A stretch of DNA of 64,000 bases from Streptomyces sp. Q6 (GTDB lineage Bacteria; Actinomycetota; Actinomycetes; Streptomycetales; Streptomycetaceae): positions 1,550,001-1,614,000 of the forward strand of contig NZ_CP146022.1 of the NCBI RefSeq assembly GCF_036967205.1. Direction: 5' to 3'. Both the position numbers and the translations under genes were made by a program. The notes below the pieces were generated by a model. The model did no database searches, was not told the origin of the DNA, and was given only the letters and a program-made list of their open reading frames with translations. Every line of letters starts with the position of its first letter. The stretch's first letter is position 1. Below are positions 34,632 through 43,681 of the stretch, piece by piece.

Positions 34632-35279
34632 TCAGCTGTCCGTGGGCGGCCCCTCCAAGTCCTGGAACTCCGGCGGGACTTCACCGGTCTCGTGGAACGA
34701 GCGCCACTGCGCGACGCCGTCCAGCGAGCCGCTCCGGACCTCCGCGAGGAAGGACCGGATCCACTCGGCCTGGGCCTGGAGCAGGTGCAGCTGGTACTCG
34801 GTCTCCACGAGGAAGATCCGCGGCAGCGTCTCGTACAGCTTGGCGAGCCCGCCGCGCGCGCTCGCCACCTGGACGTCGAGGCTCGCGAGCCGCTCCTCCA
34901 GGAGACGCGTCACCTCGTCGGGGTGCAGCACCCCCATCAGCGACAGCGCGGTCTCGAAGATCGGGTACTCGGTGGCCGGGACGGCCAGCAGGTCGGAGAG
35001 CCACTCGGCGGCCTCCTCGCGCCCCGCGTCGGTGATCCCGTACAGGGTGCGCTCCGGGCGGTTGCCCTGCCGCTGCACGCCCGCGACCTCGACGAATCCG
35101 TGCTTCTCCAGGTTCTGCACGACCGTGTAGAGCGAGCCGTAGTTGATCTTCGTGGTGGTGTCCTTGCCGCGCCGACGCAGCGTCTGCGCGATCTCGTACG
35201 GGTGCATGGACTTCTCCATGAGCAGCACCATCACGGCGAGCGCGAGCGGATTGGAGAGCCTGCGCCGCTTCGTCGCCAT
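34632..35279 (-). CDS. PadR-family transcriptional regulator
   Basis: A 215-residue regulator. The N-terminal winged helix (about 8-90) reads NPLALAVMVLLMEKSMHPYE, INYGSLYTVVQNLEKHGFV and RPERTLYGITDAGREEAAEW. A longer helical C-terminal domain (about 100-200) mediates dimerisation. PadR proteins commonly repress adjacent ABC exporters and respond to the exported compound; the DrrAB-like pair downstream fits that role. The ATG at MATKRRRLSNP is the clear start. Confidence 0.9.
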   Translation of the reverse strand: MATKRRRLSNPLALAVMVLLMEKSMHPYEIAQTLRRRGKDTTTKINYGSLYTVVQNLEKHGFVEVAGVQRQGNRPERTLYGITDAGREEAAEWLSDLLAVPATEYPIFETALSLMGVLHPDEVTRLLEERLASLDVQVASARGGLAKLYETLPRIFLVETEYQLHLLQAQAEWIRSFLAEVRSGSLDGVAQWRSFHETGEVPPEFQDLEGPPTDS

Positions 35280-35462
35280 CGGAACCACCTCGCCGCCACT
35301 CACTGACTCGTCTACGAATACTCGTGACCGAACATATCGCGAGCGTCCGGGACGGTCAATACGCGATGCATCGCGAATCAGCGCGGCCCTCCCCTGCCGG
35401 GTGAGCACTTGGGTGCGACGTCGACACGGTCATGTCATCCCGGCGAAACAGCGCGCCCCTAA

Positions 35463-35482
35463 TTTCTGTCGCCCGACAGGAA
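35463..35482. promoter_or_regulatory. Near-palindromic operator, copy 2 (APC permease)
   Basis: TTTCTGTCG-CC-CGACAGGAA, one mismatch from perfect dyad symmetry, 27 nt upstream of the permease start. The preceding CCCTAA is also shared, giving a 15-nt block identical to the copy before the guanidine/urea operon at 43676-43690. TAATTT at the left edge may be the -10 box, so a bound repressor would cover the promoter. Confidence 0.7.
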
Positions 35483-35509
35483 TCACGATTCCAGGCAGGT
35501 GCTGCGCCC

Positions 35510-37057
35510 GTGACCACCCTCGCCCCCTCCGACGACCACCCGTCCCGGTCCCTGCCCGACGACGCCTCGCTCACCGAGTTCGGCTACCGCCAGGAGCTGC
35601 ACCGCAGCCTCGGCCGGTACGCGTCGTTCGCCGCGGGCTTCTCCTTCATCTCGGTCCTGACGACCGTCTTCCAGTTCTTCGCCGTCGGCTACGCGTTCGG
35701 CGGCCCGGTCTTCTTCTGGACCTGGCCGGCCGTGCTCGTCGGGCAGTTGCTCGTCGCCGCGTGCTTCGCCGAACTCGCCGCGCGCTACCCGATCTCGGGC
35801 GCGATCTACCAGTGGTCGTCCCGGCTCTCCACGCCGTCCTTCGGCTGGTTCGCGGGCTGGATCATGGTGATCGGACAGATCGTGGTCGTGGCGGCGGCCG
35901 CGCTCGCGCTCCAGATGGTGATGCCGCCGCTGTGGTCGGGGTTCCAGTTCGTCGGCGGCGACCCCTCGCCCACGTCGGCGACGGGCGCGGCGAACGCGGC
36001 GGTCCTCGGTGTGGTCCTGCTGGCGCTCACCACACTGGTGAACGTCGTCGACAACCGCGTGATGTCCCTGATCAACCGGGTCGGCGTGAGCGCCGAGATC
36101 ATCGGCGCGGTGCTCATCGTGGTGCTGCTGCTCACCCACTCCGAACGGTCCCCCGGCATCACCTTCCATCTGGGCACGGCCGGTCAATCGGGCCTCCTCG
36201 CCGCGCTGTTGACCGGCTCGCTCACCGCCGCGTACGTCCTGATCGGCTTCGACAGCGCCGGCGAGATGAGCGAGGAGACGCACCAGCCGCGCCGCACCTC
36301 GCCCCGGACGATCCTCACCGCGCTCGGCGCCGCGGGCCTGCTCGGCGGGCTGCTCGTGCTCGGCGGCCTCCTCGCGGCGCCCAGCCTCACCGACGGCGGC
36401 CTCGCCTCGGGCGGCCTGAGCTACGTCCTCACCAGCAGCCTCGGCGACGGCGTCGGCCGGGTCCTGCTCGCCGACGTGGTGATCGCCATCGCCGTGGCGA
36501 CGCTCGCCATCCAGACGGCGGCGTGCCGGATGCTCTTCTCGATGGCCCGCGACGGGGTGCTGCCCTGTTCCCGCGCCCTGTCCCGGGTCAGCCCGCGCAC
36601 CGGCATGCCGACGGGCCCGGCCCTGGTGGTCGGTGTCTTCGCGGCGGCCCTGCTCCTGCTGAACTTCGCGTCACCGGACGCCTTCCTCGCCATCGGCACG
36701 ACCTGCATCGTGCTGCTGTACCTGGCGTACGCGATGGTGACCGGCCCGATGCTGGTGCGCAGGCTGCGCGGCCACTACCGGGGCGCCGCCACGGACGGCA
36801 CCGACGAGACGGGCCGCCCCCTCTTCTCCCTGGGCCGCTGGGGCCTGCCGGTCAACGCCCTCGCCCTGCTCTACGGCCTCTTCATGACCGTCAACCTGGC
36901 GTGGCCCCGGGCCGCGGTGTACGACCCGACGGGCGGGCACTGGTACTTCCAGTGGTTCACGGTCCTGTTCCTGGGCGCGGCGGTGGGCGCGGGTGCCGCG
37001 TTCCGCTGGACCCGGAGGCAGCGCGGCCGGGCGCGGGCCGCGGTGGCCACCGCGTAA
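35510..37057 (+). CDS. APC-superfamily amino acid/amine permease
   Basis: A 515-residue secondary transporter with about twelve hydrophobic segments. Family signatures are SLGRYASFAAGFSFISVLTT near TM1, ARYPISGAIYQWSS, YVLIGFDSAGEMSEETHQPR (the GFD..ge.seE motif of TM6-7) and ACRMLFSMARDGVLP. Related transporters carry amino acids, choline or GABA-type amines. The operator shared with the carboxylase operon suggests its substrate is guanidine, urea or a parent compound, but this is inference. The GTG start has GGCAGGTG 8 nt upstream. Confidence 0.9.
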   Translation: MTTLAPSDDHPSRSLPDDASLTEFGYRQELHRSLGRYASFAAGFSFISVLTTVFQFFAVGYAFGGPVFFWTWPAVLVGQLLVAACFAELAARYPISGAIYQWSSRLSTPSFGWFAGWIMVIGQIVVVAAAALALQMVMPPLWSGFQFVGGDPSPTSATGAANAAVLGVVLLALTTLVNVVDNRVMSLINRVGVSAEIIGAVLIVVLLLTHSERSPGITFHLGTAGQSGLLAALLTGSLTAAYVLIGFDSAGEMSEETHQPRRTSPRTILTALGAAGLLGGLLVLGGLLAAPSLTDGGLASGGLSYVLTSSLGDGVGRVLLADVVIAIAVATLAIQTAACRMLFSMARDGVLPCSRALSRVSPRTGMPTGPALVVGVFAAALLLLNFASPDAFLAIGTTCIVLLYLAYAMVTGPMLVRRLRGHYRGAATDGTDETGRPLFSLGRWGLPVNALALLYGLFMTVNLAWPRAAVYDPTGGHWYFQWFTVLFLGAAVGAGAAFRWTRRQRGRARAAVATA

Positions 37058-37088
37058 GGAAGCCCCTCTTCCCTCGTACCCTTGCCCG

Positions 37089-38036
37089 GTGACCCGCCGC
37101 TCCCCCCGCACCCCGCCCTCCCCGCTCCCCCAGCGCGACGGGGTCGACCCCGTGCGGGTGCGGCTGCCGGTCGACGGGGAGTGGCGGACCGTACGGGACC
37201 ACCTCGTGGGGCGGCTGGCGGCGGGCGACGGGGTGATCGACGCGATGATCGGCGCGGGCCGGATCGTGCGGGCGGACGGGTCCGCCGTCACCGCCGACAC
37301 CCCGTACGAACCCGGCGGGCACGTCTGGTTCCACCGGGACCTCGCGCCCGAGACGCCCGTGCCGTTCGGCGTCGACCTCGTCTACCGCGACGAGCACATC
37401 GTCGTCGCGGACAAGCCGCACTTCCTGGCGACGACACCGCGCGGCAGCCATGTCGCGCAGACCCTGCTGGCGCGGCTGCGGCGGGAGACCGGCATCCCCT
37501 CGATCGGCCCCGCGCACCGGCTCGACCGGCTGACCGCGGGGCTCGTCCTGTTCGTCGTACGACCGGAGGAGCGCGGCCGGTACCAGACCCTGTTCCGGGA
37601 CCGGCTCGTCCGCAAGGAGTACGAGGCGGTCGCCGCGTACGACCCCGGCGTCGCGCTGCCCGTCACCGTGCGCAGCCGGATCGAGAAGGAGCGCGGGGTG
37701 CTCACCGCCCAGGAGATCCCGGGCGGCGAGGTCAACGCCGAGAGCCATGTCCGACTGGCCGCGCGCCGCGGCCCGTGGGGGCTGTACGCGCTCACGCCGC
37801 ACACCGGCCGCACCCATCAGCTGCGCGTCCACATGAACAGCCTCGGCCTGCCGATCCTCGGCGATCCGCTCTATCCGCGGATCGCCGAGCCGGTCGCCCC
37901 GGACGACTTCCGCAGGCCCCTCCAACTCCTGGCACGCACGCTGGAGTTCAGGGATCCGGTGACCGGGATCGAGCACCGGTTCACCAGCGGACGCGCCCTT
38001 GAGGCCTGGGAGTCGTACGACAGCTGGGATCAGTAG
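37089..38036 (+). CDS. RluA-family pseudouridine synthase
   Basis: An RNA pseudouridine synthase of 315 residues. The core begins VDLVYRDEHIVVADKPHFLA. The catalytic motif is GPAHRLDRLTAGLVLF, containing the RLD Asp, and ALTPHTGRTHQLRVHMNSLG and ILGDPLYP are later RluA motifs. The N terminus (about 1-90) may contain an S4-like region (VRDHLVGRLAAGDGVIDAMI). The RNA target is not deducible. It lies 31 nt after the permease on the same strand, and its end overlaps the convergent P450 by 7 bp. Confidence 0.92.
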   Translation: MTRRSPRTPPSPLPQRDGVDPVRVRLPVDGEWRTVRDHLVGRLAAGDGVIDAMIGAGRIVRADGSAVTADTPYEPGGHVWFHRDLAPETPVPFGVDLVYRDEHIVVADKPHFLATTPRGSHVAQTLLARLRRETGIPSIGPAHRLDRLTAGLVLFVVRPEERGRYQTLFRDRLVRKEYEAVAAYDPGVALPVTVRSRIEKERGVLTAQEIPGGEVNAESHVRLAARRGPWGLYALTPHTGRTHQLRVHMNSLGLPILGDPLYPRIAEPVAPDDFRRPLQLLARTLEFRDPVTGIEHRFTSGRALEAWESYDSWDQ

Positions 38037-39532
38037 CCGCGCCACCAGCGCAGGAAGCGCTGCCAGGCGCCGAGTTTGCGGTGCGGCCTCTCGGGCGCCG
38101 GGGCGGCCGGGGGCGGTGCCGGTGCCGCCGGTGCGGGCATGGCCTGTGCCTGGGCCGGTGGGGGCGTCGATACCTGCCAGTCCGTGCGCTGCTGCGCCGG
38201 GACCGTGCCCGGCTTGGTGACGACGTCCTGCTGCGCACGCGGGGTGAACTCCACCGGCAGGGCCACCAGATGGCGCGAGAGGATCGTCGAGCGCCACTTC
38301 AACTCGCTCTCCGGAACGGAGAGTTCGGCGTCGGGCAGCCGCATCAGGAACGCGTCGACGCCGATGTCGGCGATGGCGCGCCCGATGTCCTGACCGGGGC
38401 ACTCGTGCGGGCCGCCACCGAACGCGAGGTGCGAGCGGTTGCCCATCATGTGCGCGGTCGGGTCGGGCCGCACCGCCGGGTCCACGTTGCCCGGCTGGAT
38501 GCCGAAGATCAGGCCGTCGCCCGCGCGGATGTACTGCCCGCCGAGCTCGGTGTCGACCTTGGCGAAGTAGCCGACCATGGCGCTGAACGGCGGCTCGTCC
38601 CACAGCGACTGCTCGACGGCCTCGGGCACCGTCATCTGCCCGCCGTTGAGCTGGGCGCGGAAGCGGGGGTCGGTGAGGACGACCCGCAGCACGTTGGCGA
38701 TGAGGTTGGCCGTGGCCTCGTACGCGGCGATGAGGATGAGCCGCAGGTGCTGGCCGACCTCGTCGTCCGTGAGTCCGGCCGCGTCGGCGATGAGGCCGCT
38801 GGTGAAGTCGTCCTCGATGGGGTCGGCCCGGCGCCGCACGGCGAGGTCCATCAGGATGCTCATGATGAACTCGTTGCTGGCGATGGCCGTCTCGGTGCCC
38901 TTGAGCATGTCGCGTGCGGCCTGCACGAAGCGCTCGCTGTACGCCTCGGGCGCGCCGAGCACGTCCAGCATCACCATCATCGGCAGGTGCTCGGCGAACT
39001 CGCTGACGACCTCGCAGGTGCCGCGCTCGGAGAACCGGTTGATGATCTCCTGGGTGGCCTTGTTGATGCTGCGGCGCAGGGCGCGGTGCTGGATCGTCTC
39101 GACGGCGGCGGTGACCGCGCCGCGCAGCCGCAGGTGCTCGGCGCCCTCGGCCATCGAGCAGATGGGCTGCCAGCCGAACACCGGGGCGAGCGGGTGCGTG
39201 GGCTTGACGGTGCCGTTCTTCAGGGCGGTCCAGTTGCGGGCGTCGCGGTTGAACTGGGACGTGCCGCGCACCATCTGGAGGTTCTCGCTGTGGCCGAGCA
39301 CCGCCCACATGCGGACGTCGTCGTGGATCAGCACCGGGGCGACGGCGCCGTGTTCGGCGCGGAGTTTCTCGTAGACGGCCGCGAGGTCCTCGTCGGCCTC
39401 GGGCCCGTAGAGCCGGCGCAGTCCGTCCGGGCCGAGGGCGTGCGCGGGGCAGCCGGGCGGCGGGGCGGCCGAGGGGTCCCCGAAGGAGTCGAATCCGGTC
39501 GGTGACTGGGAGGGCTGGGAGGGAGGCGTCAC
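38030..39532 (-). CDS. Conservon cytochrome P450 (CYP157-type) lacking the EXXR motif
   Basis: A P450 of about 500 residues and last gene of the conservon. The heme-binding loop FGGGPHECPGQDIGRA supplies the Cys ligand. In the K helix, where E-x-x-R is normally invariant, the sequence is EQSLWDEPPF, so the Arg is missing; this is the known peculiarity of the CYP157 family. The I-helix reads LILIAAYEATANLIAN, without the usual acid-Thr pair. A long Pro/Ala tail ends in WQRFLRWWRGY, possibly a membrane-association element. The GTG start at 39532 has GGAG 8 nt before it; a TTG eleven codons earlier is an alternative. Confidence 0.9.
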   Translation of the reverse strand: MTPPSQPSQSPTGFDSFGDPSAAPPPGCPAHALGPDGLRRLYGPEADEDLAAVYEKLRAEHGAVAPVLIHDDVRMWAVLGHSENLQMVRGTSQFNRDARNWTALKNGTVKPTHPLAPVFGWQPICSMAEGAEHLRLRGAVTAAVETIQHRALRRSINKATQEIINRFSERGTCEVVSEFAEHLPMMVMLDVLGAPEAYSERFVQAARDMLKGTETAIASNEFIMSILMDLAVRRRADPIEDDFTSGLIADAAGLTDDEVGQHLRLILIAAYEATANLIANVLRVVLTDPRFRAQLNGGQMTVPEAVEQSLWDEPPFSAMVGYFAKVDTELGGQYIRAGDGLIFGIQPGNVDPAVRPDPTAHMMGNRSHLAFGGGPHECPGQDIGRAIADIGVDAFLMRLPDAELSVPESELKWRSTILSRHLVALPVEFTPRAQQDVVTKPGTVPAQQRTDWQVSTPPPAQAQAMPAPAAPAPPPAAPAPERPHRKLGAWQRFLRWWRGY

Positions 39533-39593
39533 GGTGATCGCTCCGGTCGTGTGGTCAACAGTCAACTGAGGGGTGGGAGTCGGGAGGTGCCGG

Positions 39594-40244
39594 TCAGCCC
39601 TGATGCAGGGCCATCTCGTGCAGATAGCGCATCAGGGTCATCAGGACGTCGCGGCTGGAGGCCCTGCGGCGGGCGTCGCACTCGATGATCGGGACGTGCT
39701 GGTCCAGATCGAGGGCCTTGCGCAGCTCCTCGGCGGGATAGCGCGGGCCGTCCGGGAACGCGTTGTTGGCGATGACGAACGGCACGCCGCGCTCCTCCAG
39801 ACGTCCGATCACGTCGAAGCTGACCTCCAGGCGGCGGGTGTCGATGAGCACGACGGCGCCCAGCGCCCCCTCGAACAGGCCGTTCCACAGGAACCAGAAG
39901 CGCTCCTGGCCGGGCGTCCCGAAGAGGTAGAGGACGAGTTCGTCGGTGATCCCGATCCGGCCGAAGTCCATGGCCACGGTCGTGGCGGTCTTCGTCTCCG
40001 AGCCGTAGTTGTCGTCGACGCCGATGCCCGCCTGCGTCATGGTCTCTTCGGTGGTGAGCGGGCGGATCTCGCTGACGGACCCCACCATCGTCGTCTTGCC
40101 GACGCCGAATCCGCCGACGATGACGATCTTCACGGCCGAGGTGACCGTCTCCGGCATCCGGTCCTCGGCGCGCGGTCCCGGGATGTGCACGCTGCCGACC
40201 ACCAGGTCGGCGGCGCCGGTCGCGTCAGAGCTTCTGTAGTCCAT
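39594..40244 (-). CDS. Conservon Ras-like GTP-binding protein (CvnD/RarD)
   Basis: A small GTPase-like signalling protein of 216 residues. The P-loop is VGGFGVGKTTMVGSVSE, the switch II/G3 region is LYLFGTPGQERFW, and ANNAFPDG occupies the NKxD position in a diverged form. The N terminus has a short extension. In conservons this protein assembles at the membrane with the A, B and C products, a system compared with G-protein signalling. It overlaps the DUF742 gene by 20 nt. Confidence 0.92.
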   Translation of the reverse strand: MDYRSSDATGAADLVVGSVHIPGPRAEDRMPETVTSAVKIVIVGGFGVGKTTMVGSVSEIRPLTTEETMTQAGIGVDDNYGSETKTATTVAMDFGRIGITDELVLYLFGTPGQERFWFLWNGLFEGALGAVVLIDTRRLEVSFDVIGRLEERGVPFVIANNAFPDGPRYPAEELRKALDLDQHVPIIECDARRRASSRDVLMTLMRYLHEMALHQG

Positions 40245-40632
40245 GCATCACCGCTTCGAGGAGGGAACGGTCGGCGGTCGCACCCCGGATCACCGGTGCG
40301 CGCGCCTGGACCAGTTCGGCCGCGAGGAGTTCGCCGAGCAGCACGGTGACCACGCTGAACGGCAGGCTCAGATAGGCCGAGATCTCGGCCGTGGACAGGG
40401 GCGTGTGGCACATCCGTAAGACGGCGACCTGTTCGGGGGTCGCCGAGCGGGGCGGGTCCGCGCGCGCCACGATCAGGGTGACCAGATCGAGCGTCGCGCG
40501 GTCCGCGCCCTCGGTGCCGCCCGTGATGACGTACAGGCGCTCGGGGTCGATCGCCTTTCCGTCCTGCGGGCCCCGCCGCTCGCGCTGCGGGGGCGGTTCC
40601 CGGAACGGTGGTTCGGGGGGACGGGGACTCAT
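40225..40632 (-). CDS. Conservon DUF742 protein (CvnC/RarC)
   Basis: A 135-residue protein with a Pro-rich N terminus and the DUF742 domain: RLYVITGGTEGADRATLDLV, LSTAEISAYLSLPFSVVTVL and LLEAVMHGLQKL at the C terminus. The middle segment looks like a winged helix, but DNA binding is not established. Its ATG overlaps the previous stop (ATGA). Confidence 0.93.
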   Translation of the reverse strand: MSPRPPEPPFREPPPQRERRGPQDGKAIDPERLYVITGGTEGADRATLDLVTLIVARADPPRSATPEQVAVLRMCHTPLSTAEISAYLSLPFSVVTVLLGELLAAELVQARAPVIRGATADRSLLEAVMHGLQKL

Positions 40633-41036
40633 ACGGTCTGGCCGTTGCGTCGCGGCGGGCTCGTCAGATGGGCTCCGATCCGGATGACGAGATCGCGCAT
40701 CTGGTGGCTGACGAGTCCGGCGTCCACGAACTGGTCCGCGAGGACCGCCAGATACGCGCCCTTGCCCGCGGCCATCAGATAGAAGAAGCCCCCGTTGACC
40801 TCGATGATGACCATGTTCATGGTGCCGTCGCTGTCCGGGATCTCGGTCGCGACGGCGGACGCCAGCGACTGAAGTCCCGCGCAGGCGGCGGCGATCCGGT
40901 CCGCCGCGTCCGGATCACCTCCGTAGCGGGCGATGCGCAGACCGTCCGAGGACAGCACCACCACCTGATGCACATTGGGCACGCACTCGGCGAGCTCCTT
41001 GAGCATCCAGTCGAAATTGGCGCGTTGCTGGATCAC
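40629..41036 (-). CDS. Conservon roadblock/LC7-domain protein (CvnB/RarB)
   Basis: A 135-residue roadblock-fold protein, probably regulating the small GTPase. The domain spans FDWMLKELAECVPNVHQVVV to GAYLAVLADQFVDAGLVSHQ. The GTG start (VIQQRANFDWML) overlaps the stop of the sensor-kinase-like gene as GTGA. Confidence 0.94.
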   Translation of the reverse strand: MIQQRANFDWMLKELAECVPNVHQVVVLSSDGLRIARYGGDPDAADRIAAACAGLQSLASAVATEIPDSDGTMNMVIIEVNGGFFYLMAAGKGAYLAVLADQFVDAGLVSHQMRDLVIRIGAHLTSPPRRNGQTV

Positions 41037-42640
41037 TGGCGGTCTCCCTCGTCGACCTGCTGGTTGTACGCGTCGTCGTGCGGCTTCTGCGCGCCGCCGC
41101 CGTCCGGGGCGTCCGGCTTCAGCCCGTTCATGAACGCCTCGACCCACAGGCCGGGCTCGGGCTGGGCCGGCTTCGCGTGCTCCGGCTCCGCGGCCGGTCC
41201 CGGCGCGGGCGGCGCGGCGGGCGGCGGCACGCTGAGGTCGGGGTGGCGGGGCGTCACGATGATCTGGTCCTCGATGATCTTCGTGTCGAACTTCCTGCGG
41301 CGCTGGGGCAGCCCGTTGGCCCGCCATTCGGTGACCACCGGGACGTCGTCCTCCATGGCGACGAGCGGCGCGGAGGGGCGCGGGCCCGTGGTGGGGCGCC
41401 GCGTCTTCTTCAGGCGCGGCTCTTCCTTGATCGGTACGCCGTTGTGGTCGACGCGGGGCACCGCAGTGGCGCCGATGCCGTGGGCGAGGCCGGGGGCGGG
41501 CTCCGTGCTCATCATCTCGCGCGGTACGACGAGGACGGCGCGGACGCCGCCGTAAGCGGACTGGCGCAGCGAGATCTGCATGTTGTAGACGGAGCAGAGC
41601 CGGCCGACGATCGCGAGGCCGAGGCGCGGGTTCTCGCCGAGGTCGTTGAGGTCGACGCCGGCCTTGGCCTTGTCCAGCATCCGCTCGACCTTGGCCTGGG
41701 CCTCCTCGCCGAGGCTGACGCCGCCGTCCTCGATCTCGATGGCGATGCCGGTCTGCACCTCGACGGCGGTGACGTGCACCCGGGTAGACGGGGGCGAGTA
41801 GCGGGTCGCGTTGTCGAGGAGTTCGGCGCAGGCGTGGATCAGGGGCTCGACGTAGATGCCCTTGATGGCCGTGTCGCAGATGGCGTGCAGGTCGATGCGC
41901 GGGTATTCGAGGATGCGCGACATGGCGCCGCGCAGCACGCTGTAGAGCTTGACGGGCCGCGGCCACTGGCGGCCGGGGCGGGCGCCGCCGAGGACGGTGA
42001 CGGAGTCGGCGAGGCGGCCGATCAGGGCGGTGCCGTGGTCGATGCGCAGGAGGTCGTCGAAGACCTCCGGGTTGCGGCCGTGGTCCTCCTCCATCTCGCG
42101 CAGTTCCTGGGCCTGCTTGTGCACGATGGCCTGGACGCGGCGGGCGACGGAGACGAACGCGCGCTGGGCGGCGTCGTTCTCGGCGGCCGACCGGTCGACC
42201 TCCTTGAGGCAGCGGCGCATCAGTTCGCGCTCGCCCGCGGTGACGTCACGGAAGGCGGGGTCGGAGTCGCAGGCGTACTGGACGGCGTCCTTGGGGCTCT
42301 CGCCGGCCCGCACCCGGTACACGGCGTGCGGGACGAGTTCCTTGGCGACGCGCAGTGTCCGCTGCTCCTGGCCGGCGATGCGGCTCTCGAGGTCGGCGAC
42401 GTGGTGCGCGTAGTGCGCGCGCTGGCCCCTGATGATGCGGCCGCGCCGGACCGCCTCGGCGGCGACGGCGACGACCAGGAGCGTGCCGAGGGCGCCGCAC
42501 AGGGCGACGGCGAGGCGGGCCGGCTGCGTGACGGTGGCGACGGCCGCTCCGGTGGCGGCGGCCATGACCATCGCGGGGAGCAACAGCACGCGTGTGTAGG
42601 GGACGTCTCGGCCACCGGGAGGCGATTGAACACTCACCAT
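41033..42640 (-). CDS. Conservon sensor-kinase-like membrane protein (CvnA/RarA)
   Basis: A 535-residue protein and first gene of the conservon. Two hydrophobic segments (about 17-37 and 41-60) anchor it. A helical middle region with many charged residues leads to a histidine-kinase-type ATPase domain with N-box ELLDNATRYSPPST and G2 LGLAIVGRLCSVYN. A clear phospho-acceptor His motif (H-box) is not visible, as in other conservon A proteins. The C-terminal third is Pro-rich. The ATG at MVSVQSPPGGRD follows GAGGG by 6 nt. Confidence 0.92.
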   Translation of the reverse strand: MVSVQSPPGGRDVPYTRVLLLPAMVMAAATGAAVATVTQPARLAVALCGALGTLLVVAVAAEAVRRGRIIRGQRAHYAHHVADLESRIAGQEQRTLRVAKELVPHAVYRVRAGESPKDAVQYACDSDPAFRDVTAGERELMRRCLKEVDRSAAENDAAQRAFVSVARRVQAIVHKQAQELREMEEDHGRNPEVFDDLLRIDHGTALIGRLADSVTVLGGARPGRQWPRPVKLYSVLRGAMSRILEYPRIDLHAICDTAIKGIYVEPLIHACAELLDNATRYSPPSTRVHVTAVEVQTGIAIEIEDGGVSLGEEAQAKVERMLDKAKAGVDLNDLGENPRLGLAIVGRLCSVYNMQISLRQSAYGGVRAVLVVPREMMSTEPAPGLAHGIGATAVPRVDHNGVPIKEEPRLKKTRRPTTGPRPSAPLVAMEDDVPVVTEWRANGLPQRRRKFDTKIIEDQIIVTPRHPDLSVPPPAAPPAPGPAAEPEHAKPAQPEPGLWVEAFMNGLKPDAPDGGGAQKPHDDAYNQQVDEGDRQ

Positions 42641-42953
42641 GTATGCCCTCTGAACGATCGGGTCGGGGAAGTTTGCGACGGCTCGCCATGTTTCGTTCCG
42701 GGGATCAATGCGAACCATCGGCACGCAGGGGAACAAGCGCCCGAATACATCTCAACTCGGTGCGCTGCGGGCGAGCTTAGTCCGGCCGGATCATCGCCGA
42801 GTCATATTCAGTAAGGCCCTGAAATAACCCCCGCGACAGGAATACACTCGCTCCCATTTACACGCTCAGCGTCGATTCGCACACATGGAGTGATGGCGTC
42901 CGGGCGTCCGAACACCGCGGCCCCGAAGGGGTGTCGAGCCAGGTGAGCGGGTG
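42641..42953. promoter_or_regulatory. Gene-free gap carrying the conservon promoter
   Basis: Three hundred and thirteen bases between the first conservon gene and the end of the TetR gene. The centre (about 42795-42865) is AT-rich for this genome and is the likely promoter region. TAAGCT on the minus strand (near 42775-42780) is a possible -10 box. I see no gene, repeat or recognised RNA. Confidence 0.4.
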
Positions 42954-43580
42954 TCAGCAGCCGGCGATGCGCAGCGCGGCGTCGGCCGTGGCGGCGGCGA
43001 AGACCGCCACGGAGCGTTCCGGGTCGGAGCGGTGGACGAGAATGACACCTTCGATCAGACCGAACAACAGATCGGTGCGGAGCGAGAGTTCACCCTTGGC
43101 GAGGGTGGAACCGGCGCCGGTGTCGGCGATCAACTGCCGGTACGCGTCCTTGAGTTCGGCCCGTACGGCGTGGAATCCGGCGAACCGCTCGCTGCGCACC
43201 TCGGGCAGCAGATAGAGGCCGCCCAGGTTGTGCGGGCCGCCGCACAGCAGCTCGACGTCGCGGCGGCACAGCTCCCACAGCCGGCCCTCGGCCGGGCGGT
43301 CCACGTCGGCGAGCAGCGCGCGGGCGAGGGTGAGCGAGGGCGTGACGGTCGACTCCAGGAGGTCGGCGAGCAGCTCCTCCTTGCCGGAGACGTAGTGGTA
43401 CATCGTCGCCTGCCGCATCCCGGCGCGCTCGGCGACGGCGCGGGTGGTGGTCGCCGCGTACCCCTTGGTGGTGAACAACTCCGCAGCGGCTTCCAGGAGT
43501 TCGGCACGCGGCGCGAGCCCGCTGTCCGGCCGCTGCGCGGCCCGCGGGCGTCCGACGCGACGCGCTCCCGATGTGCTCAT
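42954..43580 (-). CDS. TetR-family transcriptional regulator
   Basis: A 208-residue regulator. The HTH (about 24-70) reads RAELLEAAAELFTTKGYAAT, TTRAVAERAGMRQATMYHYV. The helical ligand domain covers about 80-208 with VHRSDPERSVAVFAAATADA. Divergent from the DUF1989-carboxylase operon, it is the obvious candidate to bind the palindrome at 43682-43701 and its copy before the APC permease. The ATG (MSTSGARRVGRPR) lacks a clear Shine-Dalgarno sequence and may be leaderless. Confidence 0.9.
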   Translation of the reverse strand: MSTSGARRVGRPRAAQRPDSGLAPRAELLEAAAELFTTKGYAATTTRAVAERAGMRQATMYHYVSGKEELLADLLESTVTPSLTLARALLADVDRPAEGRLWELCRRDVELLCGGPHNLGGLYLLPEVRSERFAGFHAVRAELKDAYRQLIADTGAGSTLAKGELSLRTDLLFGLIEGVILVHRSDPERSVAVFAAATADAALRIAGC

Positions 43581-43681
43581 ACGGTCGATCGTTGCACATC
43601 CGCCCGCACACACGGCGCGGTGAGGACTCGGTAACGGGCACGCAATGACCGGGCAACGCGGCAGTAGTCGCGGCTCCCTAA

